From contig WGNB01000038.1 of assembly GCA_016124795.1 (NCBI GenBank), positions 94,415 to 158,414 of the forward strand: a stretch of DNA of 64,000 nt. Direction: 5' to 3'. Shown here one piece after another: positions 9,220-16,272 of this stretch. Numbering within the stretch: position 1 is the first letter of the stretch; each line of letters opens with the position of its first letter. The notes below the pieces were generated by a model. It saw nothing but the letters and a program-made list of their open reading frames with translations. It searched no databases and was not told the origin of the DNA. This stretch comes from Rhodopseudomonas sp. (GTDB taxonomy: Bacteria > Pseudomonadota > Alphaproteobacteria > Rhizobiales > Xanthobacteraceae). The translations under genes were made by a program, and so were the position numbers.

Positions 9220-9576
9220 TCAGCCGGCCCGGTTGAGAATGAGGACGGCGACGATCAGGCCATAGATCGCGATGCCTTCGGCGAGGCCGACGAGGATCAG
9301 CACGCGTCCGAGCAGTTCGGGCTTTTCCGCGAGCGCACCGACCGCCGCGCTGCCGACGGAGGCGACCGCGTAGCCGGCGGCGAGCGTCGACAGACCGGCG
9401 GCGATAGCCGCCGCCATCATGGCCCAAGGTGCCACCGACGAGTCGGCGGCGGCGCGTGTCGCGGTTTGCGCCGCCGCCGGATCGATTTGAAACATCAGGA
9501 TGGTGACGCCGACGGCGACAATCGAGGCCGCCGCGAGCACCAAAGCCGGAATACGCAAGTTCACCGTCATGGTCAT
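9220..9576 (-). CDS. ntpK: V/A-type ATP synthase subunit K (membrane c-ring proteolipid)
   Basis: About 118 aa from ATG at 9576 (or 9570, two codons later). An N-terminal hydrophobic segment ending in DPAAAQT looks like a signal or extra membrane segment, followed by one helical hairpin. The ion-binding carboxylate is the glutamate in GLAEGIAIYGLIVAV. Sodium-type rings normally have Gln in the first helix and Ser/Thr after the Glu; here the first helix (AMMAAAIAAGLSTLAAGYAV) has no Gln and the Glu is followed by Gly, so I infer a proton-coupled ring. A longer in-frame frame runs upstream into subunit I and is rejected as shadow. Confidence 0.9.
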   Translation of the reverse strand: MTMTVNLRIPALVLAAASIVAVGVTILMFQIDPAAAQTATRAAADSSVAPWAMMAAAIAAGLSTLAAGYAVASVGSAAVGALAEKPELLGRVLILVGLAEGIAIYGLIVAVLILNRAG

Positions 9577-9584
9577 TCGCCTTG

Positions 9585-11432
9585 TTAAATTTGTTCCGAT
9601 GGCTGGTCTTGGACGATCACCGGCGGTGGCAGCGGCTTGAACGCGCGGCCGGTGCCGGTGAGAAAACGGACGAAGAATTCGAACAGCAGCAGGCGGGTGG
9701 TCTGGATGCTGACCACCATCCCTTCGAGCGCGATCACCAGTACATTGCCGAGCGCCAGCACGATCCAGAAGCCGTAACGTCCGCTGGCCTGCGCCATCTC
9801 GACGATGGCCACCGACAGACCGGCATGGGCCAGCGCGAAGGCGCCGACGCGGGCAAAGGATACGGTGTTGACCAGAAGCCGCAGCACCTGTTCGACAAAC
9901 TCCGCCGCCGCGGTGGCCAACGCGGTCAGCCGTCCGTGCTCGGCCAGCGCGACCGCGCCGAGGATGAACCAAAGCGTGCCGAGAGTCGCGATCAACAGGC
10001 CATTCTGCCGCAGCGTTTCAAGCGGCGTCATCATCAGGCCGACATAGGCGACGGTGAGGCCGGCGCGATGGCCCCACCAATGCAGCGCTTCGCCGCGCCA
10101 GTGCATCTGCACGGCGTCAAGCACGAGCCCGAGCGCGATGATCGCCATGCCGGCGATGACAGCGACGATCAGAAGCATGATCGGTTCGTCCATCGGGCGC
10201 AGCCAGAGCGCCGGGATGACGTGCTCGAGGCCGAACACGCTGCCGAACAGGATGCCGAACAGCATCGCCATGATGCCGCCCGGCACCAGCATTCGGGTCA
10301 TGGGGATCCGGCCGCCGAGCGCCAGCCCGGCGATCAGGACGATGGCGCCTTGGCCGACATCGCCGAACATGAAACCGAAGATCGACGAGGCGATCACCGC
10401 CAGCAATTGGCTCGGGTCGCTTTCGTTCCGTCCGGGCGTGCCGAGCATTCGGGCGAAGACTTCGAAGGCGCGCGCCCAGCCCGGATTGTTCAGCATCATC
10501 GGCGCGCTCATGCCCGCCGGCGCATCCGTCAGCCGCAGAATATAGCGGACCCCGCAGCCTTCGAGCGCGGCGCGCAAGCGTGCGCCGGTGACGTCGCTGG
10601 TCCAGCCGGTCACCCAGGCCAGCCGCTGGCTGCCGCGCAGGTCCTTGGCGTGCGCGTTCAGCCATTCGATCAAGGCCATGTCGCCGAGCGCCGGCGCGAT
10701 CTGGAGCCGCTGTGACAGTTCGGCCAATTGCGCCCGCGAAGTAGAGCGACGGTCTTCGATGCCGGCGACGCGTTCGGCGATGGCGGTCGTTGCCGCCCCG
10801 GCCGATGCCGGCAGCCAGGCTGGCAGTCTGGCCGTCGTGGCTTTCAGCGCCGGCAGTTGCGCCTCGATGTCGGCGATATCGGTGGTCCGGCCGACAATCA
10901 GAGCGTAGCTCGCGTCGGGTGTCTGCCAGGACTTAAAAAGTGTCAGCGCCGGCAGGTCGCGCAGCGTGCCGCCGGCCGGCAATATCAGCAACCGGCTTTG
11001 TAATTTCGGGCCGGCCTGGGCGAGGCTGCGCAGATCGGGAAAATCGGCGCCGGCACTTTGCAGGGCCGCTTGCAGACGCGCCAACTCGGCGATGTCCTGG
11101 GTCAGGTGCTCGATGGTGGCAATGATCGGATCGGCCTCGCGCGTCCAGGCGGTCAGCCTTTCGCGCGCCGACTTCAAGGTGTCGCTCAGGTTTTCCGGCT
11201 GTCGCTGCGGTGTCGTGGTTGCTGCCGGCCAATAGGTCCGGTAATGGCGCGCCAATTCGTGGTGCGTTTTGATGGCGTCGTCGAGGCCGGGAAACAGCAA
11301 ACGGTCGCTGACCTGGCTGCGCGCTTCCAGTTCGACGGCGCCTGTGCGCGACAGGCATTCCATCACCCGCGCCAGTTCCTGGTGCACGGTCGCCAGTTCG
11401 AACCACTGGGCAGCGACCGGACGTAGCGTCAT
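9585..11432 (-). CDS. ntpI: V/A-type ATP synthase subunit I (membrane stator a-subunit)
   Basis: 615 aa, usual length. The N-terminal half is soluble and helical (peripheral-stalk contact); the C-terminal half is strongly hydrophobic with about seven membrane segments starting near residue 340 (SSIFGFMFGDVGQGAIVLIA is the classic first-TM signature GxMFGDxGxG). The essential stator arginine would be in the last helices. It sits 8 nt upstream of K and overlaps the C-like gene by 4 nt. It provides the ion half-channels next to the K ring. Confidence 0.95.
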   Translation of the reverse strand: MTLRPVAAQWFELATVHQELARVMECLSRTGAVELEARSQVSDRLLFPGLDDAIKTHHELARHYRTYWPAATTTPQRQPENLSDTLKSARERLTAWTREADPIIATIEHLTQDIAELARLQAALQSAGADFPDLRSLAQAGPKLQSRLLILPAGGTLRDLPALTLFKSWQTPDASYALIVGRTTDIADIEAQLPALKATTARLPAWLPASAGAATTAIAERVAGIEDRRSTSRAQLAELSQRLQIAPALGDMALIEWLNAHAKDLRGSQRLAWVTGWTSDVTGARLRAALEGCGVRYILRLTDAPAGMSAPMMLNNPGWARAFEVFARMLGTPGRNESDPSQLLAVIASSIFGFMFGDVGQGAIVLIAGLALGGRIPMTRMLVPGGIMAMLFGILFGSVFGLEHVIPALWLRPMDEPIMLLIVAVIAGMAIIALGLVLDAVQMHWRGEALHWWGHRAGLTVAYVGLMMTPLETLRQNGLLIATLGTLWFILGAVALAEHGRLTALATAAAEFVEQVLRLLVNTVSFARVGAFALAHAGLSVAIVEMAQASGRYGFWIVLALGNVLVIALEGMVVSIQTTRLLLFEFFVRFLTGTGRAFKPLPPPVIVQDQPSEQI

Positions 11433-12205
11433 GCCGCCTCCTGTGCGCGTGCCGGCGTAAACAGCCGTCGTCGGCTCAGTCCGCCGCGCAGCCGTTCCAG
11501 ATCGAGCGCGACCAGGACCAGATGGCTGAACACCGCGACCGGAGAGGCGCCGTGTCGGCGAAACAGCCGGGTTACGGCGCGGGCAAGGTCGAGCCGGTGC
11601 GGCGCGCTGGTGTCGGGCGGCAGGCTTGCCGTCAACTGGGCGTGGTGGTCGATGATGAGTTGCATCAACGCGGATAGAGCCCGGATGTCAGTTCTGTCAG
11701 GCGTTGGCCACAGCGAGCGCCAATGCGCTGTCCAGCGTGTTGCCAGACTGCTGGCATGATCGGACGTCGGCAAGAGCGGCGCGAAAGGGGATTTTTCCAG
11801 GCGCGCCAGCCGTTGCGGAATATCGCCTTCGGTGAAGTCGGCCCATCGTGTGTCATGCTTGAGCCAGACCGGGATGTCGTCGCGCAGCAGGGCCGCCAGC
11901 GCCGGCAGGTCGGGCGCCAAGGCCGTCCATTGCGTCGCCGCTTGCCAATCGCGATCGAGCCAGGTCGCGATTTCAGCGACGTAGTCGCGCCACGCCGCGC
12001 CGAGGTGTCGTTCAATGGCGTGACTGGTCATTGCGGCATTCAGGCGGTCGACGAAGCGGCGAAGCGGCGTGGCGCGGGCGCGATCGAGATAATGATCGAA
12101 GGATTGCGCCGCTTCGAGCGCGCGCCAGTCATCTTCCGTCAGGCGTTCGCCATGACGCGCCTGGAGTCTGGCTTGCACATAGCGCCAGCGTGGCTGGTTG
12201 CTCAC
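11429..12205 (-). CDS. Probable V/A-type ATPase subunit C (V0D/AC39-like)
   Basis: 258 aa, mostly helical and soluble, without transmembrane segments. I cannot recognise it from sequence alone; the call comes from its place in an otherwise complete operon, where the funnel-shaped subunit linking D/F to the K ring is the only missing part. Segments such as RATPLRRFVDRLNAAMTSHA and DLARAVTRLFRRHGASPVAV look like a divergent AC39-type helical bundle. It overlaps both neighbours by 4 nt, which indicates tight coupling. It is shorter than the 320-350 aa typical of archaeal C subunits. Confidence 0.65.
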   Translation of the reverse strand: MSNQPRWRYVQARLQARHGERLTEDDWRALEAAQSFDHYLDRARATPLRRFVDRLNAAMTSHAIERHLGAAWRDYVAEIATWLDRDWQAATQWTALAPDLPALAALLRDDIPVWLKHDTRWADFTEGDIPQRLARLEKSPFAPLLPTSDHASSLATRWTAHWRSLWPTPDRTDIRALSALMQLIIDHHAQLTASLPPDTSAPHRLDLARAVTRLFRRHGASPVAVFSHLVLVALDLERLRGGLSRRRLFTPARAQEAA

Positions 12206-12549
12206 GGGCCACCGGTCAACGTGGCGGCAACCCGACGCACCGCCTGGATCAGCGCTTCGTCATCATTGCCAACGGCGGAATCGACGTTGTCGCTTTGTGG
12301 CGCGCTATTCTCGGTCAGCCGCTGAATTTCGGTCTGGAGTTTTTCCAGATAGCGTGTGTGTAATTTCGTCGCGCAATTTTCGGCGCGGCGGGCTATCGCG
12401 CTGGCCTCGTCGCGAGCTGCCGCGAGGACTTGCCGGGCCTGTTCGGAGCGCTGGCGCAGCATCTCGACGCCGTCGCGCTCGCTCTTGAGCACGCGCTCGA
12501 TTGCGGTAACGACGGGATCGTTGTGATGCTCGTCCGCTTGCCGCGTCAT
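12202..12549 (-). CDS. Probable V/A-type ATPase subunit G/H (peripheral stalk coiled coil)
   Basis: 115 aa, first gene of the operon. Nearly the whole first 85 residues are predicted helix with heptad-like Ala/Leu/Glu/Arg spacing (VVTAIERVLKSERDGVEMLR, ARQVLAAARDEASAIARRAE), as expected for the small partner of subunit E. The C-terminal AVRRVAATLTGG tail resembles H subunits. Overlaps the C-like gene by 4 nt. Its promoter must lie between 12550 and the rhodanese gene. Confidence 0.75.
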   Translation of the reverse strand: MTRQADEHHNDPVVTAIERVLKSERDGVEMLRQRSEQARQVLAAARDEASAIARRAENCATKLHTRYLEKLQTEIQRLTENSAPQSDNVDSAVGNDDEALIQAVRRVAATLTGGP

Positions 12550-12597
12550 GATAAGTCGCCCGTGAAATTTCCGATCCGCAATTGTCTTCGAAATTGA

Positions 12598-12622
12598 CGC
12601 CGCCGCGAAAACAGCGGCGGCG
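12598..12622 (-). terminator. GC-rich hairpin, possible terminator of the rhodanese gene
   Basis: A perfect 9-bp stem, CGCCGCCGC (12598-12606) and GCGGCGGCG (12614-12622), with a 7-nt loop. Read on the minus strand it lies 56 nt after the rhodanese stop and is followed by TCAATTTC, a weak T tract. It also lies in the leader or promoter of the V-ATPase operon, so it could act there instead. Confidence 0.45.
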
Positions 12623-12655
12623 CAGTCTCATCTTTAACGAAAGAGTCGCATCGGT

Positions 12656-12671
12656 GACTGATCAATCAGTC
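12656..12671. promoter_or_regulatory. 16-bp palindrome upstream of the V-ATPase operon
   Basis: GACTGAT-CA-ATCAGTC, perfect 7-bp arms, lies directly after the rhodanese stop codon and about 107 nt before the first V-ATPase gene. It may be a regulator operator for the ATPase operon or a short hairpin behind the rhodanese gene. No matching known consensus comes to mind. Confidence 0.35.
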
Positions 12672-12678
12672 GCCCGAA

Positions 12679-13134
12679 TTACTTCTCCCAGGGAAACCCT
12701 TTCTTCTCGAAGTCGGCCGTGTTGGCAATGACGGCCGTGGCGTTCTTGAAGCCGATGCGCTTCATATCGGCGGCGGCCAGAGTTGCGCGTCCGCCGGTGG
12801 CGCACTGCAGATAGATCTTGGTCTTCATGTTGACCGTCTTGGGATAGCCCATTTTCTTCCAGATCTGGAATTCCAGCAGGCCGCGCGGAATGTTAATGGT
12901 GCCCTTGACGTGACCGGCGGCATATTCGGCCGGTTCGCGGATGTCGATCAGCAGGGCGCCGTTCGGGTTCTTGGCGGCGGCAAGATAAGTGTCGAGGTCG
13001 GCCGTCTTGACCGTTTTGCGCACCTTGGTGACGTAGCTGCCGAAGCTGTCCGGCCAGTTTTCGGCGGCATAGGCCGGCGCGCTGATAGCGAGTGCGGTGA
13101 ACAGAACAAGGGCGAAACGCATTGCGCTTTTCAT
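12679..13134 (-). CDS. Periplasmic rhodanese-domain sulfurtransferase
   Basis: 151 aa from ATG at 13134, preceded by GGGAG. The N-terminus MKSAMRFALVLFTALAISAP with AYAAENW is a Sec signal peptide with an AYA-A cleavage site. A single rhodanese domain follows: ALLIDIREPAEYAAGHVKG then IYLQCATGGRATLAAADM, where the Cys of CATGGR is the persulfide-carrying residue. An upstream in-frame start (13212) would put 26 non-signal residues in front and is rejected. It is divergent from the SpoIIAA-like gene with an FNR/FixK box between them. I infer a role in periplasmic sulfane-sulfur handling with the downstream operon. Confidence 0.92.
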   Translation of the reverse strand: MKSAMRFALVLFTALAISAPAYAAENWPDSFGSYVTKVRKTVKTADLDTYLAAAKNPNGALLIDIREPAEYAAGHVKGTINIPRGLLEFQIWKKMGYPKTVNMKTKIYLQCATGGRATLAAADMKRIGFKNATAVIANTADFEKKGFPWEK

Positions 13135-13211
13135 GACAATCGGCTCCCGGGGTTGAAGATTAGGGTTAGATAATCCCGCCATGATTTGTGCGGGTTTCCC
13201 GGCGGTCATCA

Positions 13212-13225
13212 TTGATATGTATCAA
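13212..13225. promoter_or_regulatory. FNR/FixK-type box 1 (divergent promoter)
   Basis: TTGATATGTATCAA is an exact match to the FNR/FixK consensus TTGAT-N4-ATCAA. It lies 58 nt before the SpoIIAA-like start and 78 nt before the rhodanese start, so either or both genes could be activated under low oxygen. Confidence 0.75.
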
Positions 13226-13282
13226 CGTGAAATTGCATGGCCTGGCCGTTTGATAGTCCTGTCAAATCCGAAGGAGGCGATC

Positions 13283-13666
13283 ATGATCGAACGTTTGACC
13301 GGTTTTCCAGACCATGTCTTGCCAGACAATGTCTTGGCATTCGTTTGCAAAGGTCGCGTGACGAAGGCCGATTACGAGGGCGTTTTGATCCCGGCGGTCA
13401 CCAAGGCGCTGGAAACTTATGACAAGCTCGATCTGTATTATGAAATCGCCGCCGATTTCGAGGGGTTCGATCCGGGCGCGATGTGGGCCGACGCGAAGGT
13501 CGGGCTGGCGCATCTCAGCCGTTGGCGCAAGATCGCGGTGGTGACGGATGTCGACTGGATCGGCCACGCGGTCGCGATGTTCGGCTTCATGATGCCGGCC
13601 GAGGTGAAGGTGTTTCCGCTGGCCGAAGCCGCGAAGGCGCGCGCCTGGATCGGTCAGGCGGCTTAG
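13283..13666 (+). CDS. SpoIIAA-like (STAS-fold) small protein
   Basis: 127 aa from ATG at 13283, preceded by a strong AAGGAGG at 13271-13277. An upstream in-frame ATG at 13181 lies inside the regulatory region and has no ribosome site, so it is rejected. The sequence (FVCKGRVTKADYEGVLIPAV, LDLYYEIAADFEGFDPGAMW, RWRKIAVVTDVDWIGHAVAM) matches the SpoIIAA-like family (DUF3478) often found beside redox and sulfur genes. The molecular role is unknown; STAS folds usually bind small lipids or partner proteins. Confidence 0.85.
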   Translation: MIERLTGFPDHVLPDNVLAFVCKGRVTKADYEGVLIPAVTKALETYDKLDLYYEIAADFEGFDPGAMWADAKVGLAHLSRWRKIAVVTDVDWIGHAVAMFGFMMPAEVKVFPLAEAAKARAWIGQAA

Positions 13667-13784
13667 CCATTTTCGCTGGCCGATTTTTATTGAAGCCGTG
13701 TTGCGATTGTTGCCGTCGCCATTACTGCTGCGCGCGGCTGAATTTGCATTGCAAAAAAGTCGCAGTTGGAACGAATGCCGACTG

Positions 13785-13798
13785 TTGATTCATATCAA
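13785..13798 (+). promoter_or_regulatory. FNR/FixK-type box 2 upstream of the sulfur operon
   Basis: TTGATTCATATCAA is a second perfect TTGAT-N4-ATCAA site. Its centre (13791.5) is about 41-45 nt upstream of a start point predicted from the AT-rich -10 region TAGATATAAT (13821-13830), which is class II FNR geometry. The first gene begins at 13840, so the leader would be very short. Confidence 0.75.
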
Positions 13799-13839
13799 GG
13801 TGTCGCCAATTCGCTGAATATAGATATAATTTAAAGAAT

Positions 13840-14376
13840 ATGTCAGCCGTGGGTTTGCCGATGCCAACAGCCGTCCGCCCTTTCTGGCCGCCGCTTGCCG
13901 CCGGTATCGTGCTCGGGCTGGTGCTGCTGCTGACGTTTCTGCTCAATGGTTACGGCCTTGGCGCCAGTGGATTTTTCACACGGTTGACGGCCTGGCTGGG
14001 CGGCGAATTGGCCGGCCCGGTGACGCAGGCCAACAGCTATCTCGGGCCTTTCCTGAAAGGCGCCAATCCGCTGGCGAGCTGGATCAGTTGGGAAATCGTC
14101 GGCGTGATGCTCGGTGCCTTGTTGGCGGCGCTGACCGGCGGCCGGTTTCGCTTGCGGCTTGATGGCGCGCCGCGCCTGGGCGGTGGCGGCCGGATCGCTC
14201 TGGCGCTGGGCGGCGGTGTCCTGACCGGCTTCGGCGCGCGGCTGGCGCGTGGCTGCACCAGCGGCATCGGCTTGTCGGGAAGCGCGCCGCTGGCGGTGGC
14301 CGGCTTTCTGTTTCTCATCGGCTTTTTCATTGTCGGCATCGCCGTCAGTTTCCTGACCCGGAGGATCTGGGCATGA
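13840..14376 (+). CDS. YeeE/YedE-family transporter, N-terminal half
   Basis: 178 aa, about four to five membrane segments. YeeE/YedE (TsuA-like, DUF395) proteins move thiosulfate or related sulfur species using conserved membrane cysteines; here the motif is GFGARLARGCTSGIGLSGSA (about residues 128-147). As in many proteobacteria the transporter is split in two genes. The ATG at 13840 is almost on the predicted transcription start; Met8 at 13861 is an alternative. It overlaps the second half by 4 nt. First gene of an eight-gene run behind an FNR/FixK box. Confidence 0.88.
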   Translation: MSAVGLPMPTAVRPFWPPLAAGIVLGLVLLLTFLLNGYGLGASGFFTRLTAWLGGELAGPVTQANSYLGPFLKGANPLASWISWEIVGVMLGALLAALTGGRFRLRLDGAPRLGGGGRIALALGGGVLTGFGARLARGCTSGIGLSGSAPLAVAGFLFLIGFFIVGIAVSFLTRRIWA

Positions 14377-15020
14377 CGCTTCCGCTTTACGACAGTGGCG
14401 TTGCCTCCGGTCTGCTGAGCGGGATGCTGTTCGGTTATGTGCTGGAGAACGCCGGTTTCGGCAGTCCGCGCAAATTGACGGCGCAGTTTCGTTTCAGCGA
14501 CTGGTCGGTGTTCAAGGTGATGTTCACCGCCATCGTGGTTGCCGCGATTGGCTTGTATGTCGCGACCGCTTTCGGCTGGATGAAGGCCGGAAGCATCTTC
14601 ATTCCGACGACATATTTCTGGGCGACCTTGACCGGCGGCGCCTTGGTCGGCGCCGGCATGGCGATCGGCGGTTATTGCCCGGGCACGTCGTCGGTCGCTG
14701 TGGCGGCCGGCCGTCTCGACGGTCTGTTCTTTATCGTCGGCATGGTGCTTGGCACCGCGCTGTTTGCCGGTGTGTTCGATCGCATCGAAGGTTTCTATAG
14801 CGCCGCCGCCGGACCGGTGTCGCAGACCTTGCCGGAGTTGTTCGGCATTCCGGAATGGCTGGTGCTGGTGGCGCTCGTCGTGCTGGCCGTTCTTGGCTTT
14901 GTCGCCGGAACGATGCTGGAGCGATTGTATGGCGGCCCGCTGAGCGCCGCACAGGTCGAGACGGAGGGCGAGATCGCGTCCGTTACCGAGATTGAAATCG
15001 TTGAAATAACGGCCGGCTGA
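14373..15020 (+). CDS. YeeE/YedE-family transporter, C-terminal half
   Basis: 215 aa, membrane protein of the same family. The second conserved cysteine motif is GGYCPGTSSVAVAAGRLDG (about residues 101-119), the counterpart of the RGCTSG motif in the first half. An early GMLFGYVLENAGFG segment is also typical. The C-terminal 30 residues are acidic and soluble. Together the two halves would form a pore for thiosulfate or another reduced sulfur compound; substrate is inference from family. Confidence 0.9.
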   Translation: MTLPLYDSGVASGLLSGMLFGYVLENAGFGSPRKLTAQFRFSDWSVFKVMFTAIVVAAIGLYVATAFGWMKAGSIFIPTTYFWATLTGGALVGAGMAIGGYCPGTSSVAVAAGRLDGLFFIVGMVLGTALFAGVFDRIEGFYSAAAGPVSQTLPELFGIPEWLVLVALVVLAVLGFVAGTMLERLYGGPLSAAQVETEGEIASVTEIEIVEITAG

Positions 15021-15046
15021 CGCCGTCGGCGCGGTCGAACAGGGAG

Positions 15047-15442
15047 ATGGATATGCGAACTCGGAAAAATGCCCCGGCGCGGGTTGTCGGTAGCCTGTCG
15101 GCCATGGCGGCGGCGCTCGCGGTGACGGCGGCGGCGCCGACCCCGGTTGCCGCTGCTGCTGCCGGTGCTTCTGCTTCTGCTGTGCAATTGGCACAGGCGG
15201 CGCGAAATCCTTGCGGCCCCGCCAGCCCCTGCGGTCCGGCACGCCGCGGTGCTCCGGGCGGCAGCCCTTGCGCGCCCGCCGCCGATCAGGGAAGTCCTTG
15301 CGGTCCGGCGCGTGGCCGGCCGCAGGCATCGCCGTGCGCTCCCGGTCAATCGGAAAGTCCCTGTGCGCCGGCACGCGGCAATCGCCGGGGACCGGCAGGC
15401 CCTTGTTCGCCGGCCAGTCCTTGTGCGCCGTCGCGCTCGTAA
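15047..15442 (+). CDS. Secreted low-complexity Cys-Pro repeat protein
   Basis: 131 aa. A leader of about 50 residues (charged start, then an Ala-rich hydrophobic run ending near VQLAQAARN) suggests export. The rest consists of about nine copies of a tetrapeptide-like unit PCGP, PCAP or PCSP separated by short Gly/Ala/Arg spacers. All Cys follow Pro, giving evenly spaced thiols. I know of similar short NPC/CGP-repeat proteins in proteobacteria but no established function; with a YedE transporter and rhodanese beside it, a sulfane-sulfur or metal carrier is a guess. Start ATG 15047 or 15053. It is 26 nt after the transporter and 15 nt before the next gene. Confidence 0.75.
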   Translation: MDMRTRKNAPARVVGSLSAMAAALAVTAAAPTPVAAAAAGASASAVQLAQAARNPCGPASPCGPARRGAPGGSPCAPAADQGSPCGPARGRPQASPCAPGQSESPCAPARGNRRGPAGPCSPASPCAPSRS

Positions 15443-15457
15443 GGGCGGAGCACCGAC

Positions 15458-16261
15458 ATGGCGCAGGCTGGGCTTCCGGGAACTAAAACTGCGGCGCTCA
15501 GCGCCGGGCCGGCCTGCTTGTCCGATAGCGAAGGCGCGGGCGATGATTTGCGCGCGCTTGAGTACGATGAATGTCGCGTGATGTATGATGCCGCCGCCGA
15601 CGCGGTTGAATGCATGGCGGCTATGGCGGCTCGCGGCAGGAACCCGGTGACCGAGGTGCTGGACGGCGTCGACGCGGTCGAAGAGTGGGCACATTTCCCG
15701 GCCGGCGACATCGTCGACCCGGTGACGCACAGCCAGTTTTATTACCACGCTCACGCAGCCGCCGAGCGTGCCAGCGGTGAACACGGCCACTTCCATACTT
15801 TCGTGCGGCCGAAGCTCTTGTGCCCCGATCGGTCGCCCATGGCGATCGCTGAGAGCGCGGAATCGCTGCCGGACACGACTTGGGTCGCCCATCTCGTTGG
15901 CATCTCGACCGATGAACGCGGACACCCGATCCGGTTGTTCACTACCAACCGTTGGGTCACCGACGAGGTTTGGTATGATGCGGAAACGGTGATCGCGATG
16001 CTCGATAGTTTTGACATCACCGTCGAGCAACCGTCGGTCGATCTCAACCGCTGGGTCTCGGCGATGGTCCAGCTGTTCCGGCCACAAATCGCGATCTTGT
16101 TGCGCAAGCGTGACGCGGTCATCGCGCAATGGCGGATAGAACATTCCGAATGTGATGTGTTCGAGGATCGGGAATTGCAGATTGTGTCGGAAACCCCCAT
16201 CGATTTTCTCAACCAGATCCGCGCCGTCGAAACGGCGTTGAACGGATCTAGGCAAAACTGA
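15458..16261 (+). CDS. Conserved-looking hypothetical protein with a His-rich core
   Basis: 267 aa, soluble, no signal peptide. I do not recognise the family with confidence. The centre has a dense histidine block, FYYHAHAAAERASGEHGHFH (residues about 93-112), followed by VAHLVGISTDERGHPIRLFT, which could bind a metal or haem. The C-terminal third is helical (MVQLFRPQIAILLRKRDAVI). It sits 11 nt upstream of the sulfite-oxidase-like gene in the same operon. The frame is clearly coding because both neighbours abut it and the opposite-strand frame is Arg-rich shadow. Confidence 0.75.
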   Translation: MAQAGLPGTKTAALSAGPACLSDSEGAGDDLRALEYDECRVMYDAAADAVECMAAMAARGRNPVTEVLDGVDAVEEWAHFPAGDIVDPVTHSQFYYHAHAAAERASGEHGHFHTFVRPKLLCPDRSPMAIAESAESLPDTTWVAHLVGISTDERGHPIRLFTTNRWVTDEVWYDAETVIAMLDSFDITVEQPSVDLNRWVSAMVQLFRPQIAILLRKRDAVIAQWRIEHSECDVFEDRELQIVSETPIDFLNQIRAVETALNGSRQN

Positions 16262-16272
16262 CGGAGCCGCCC

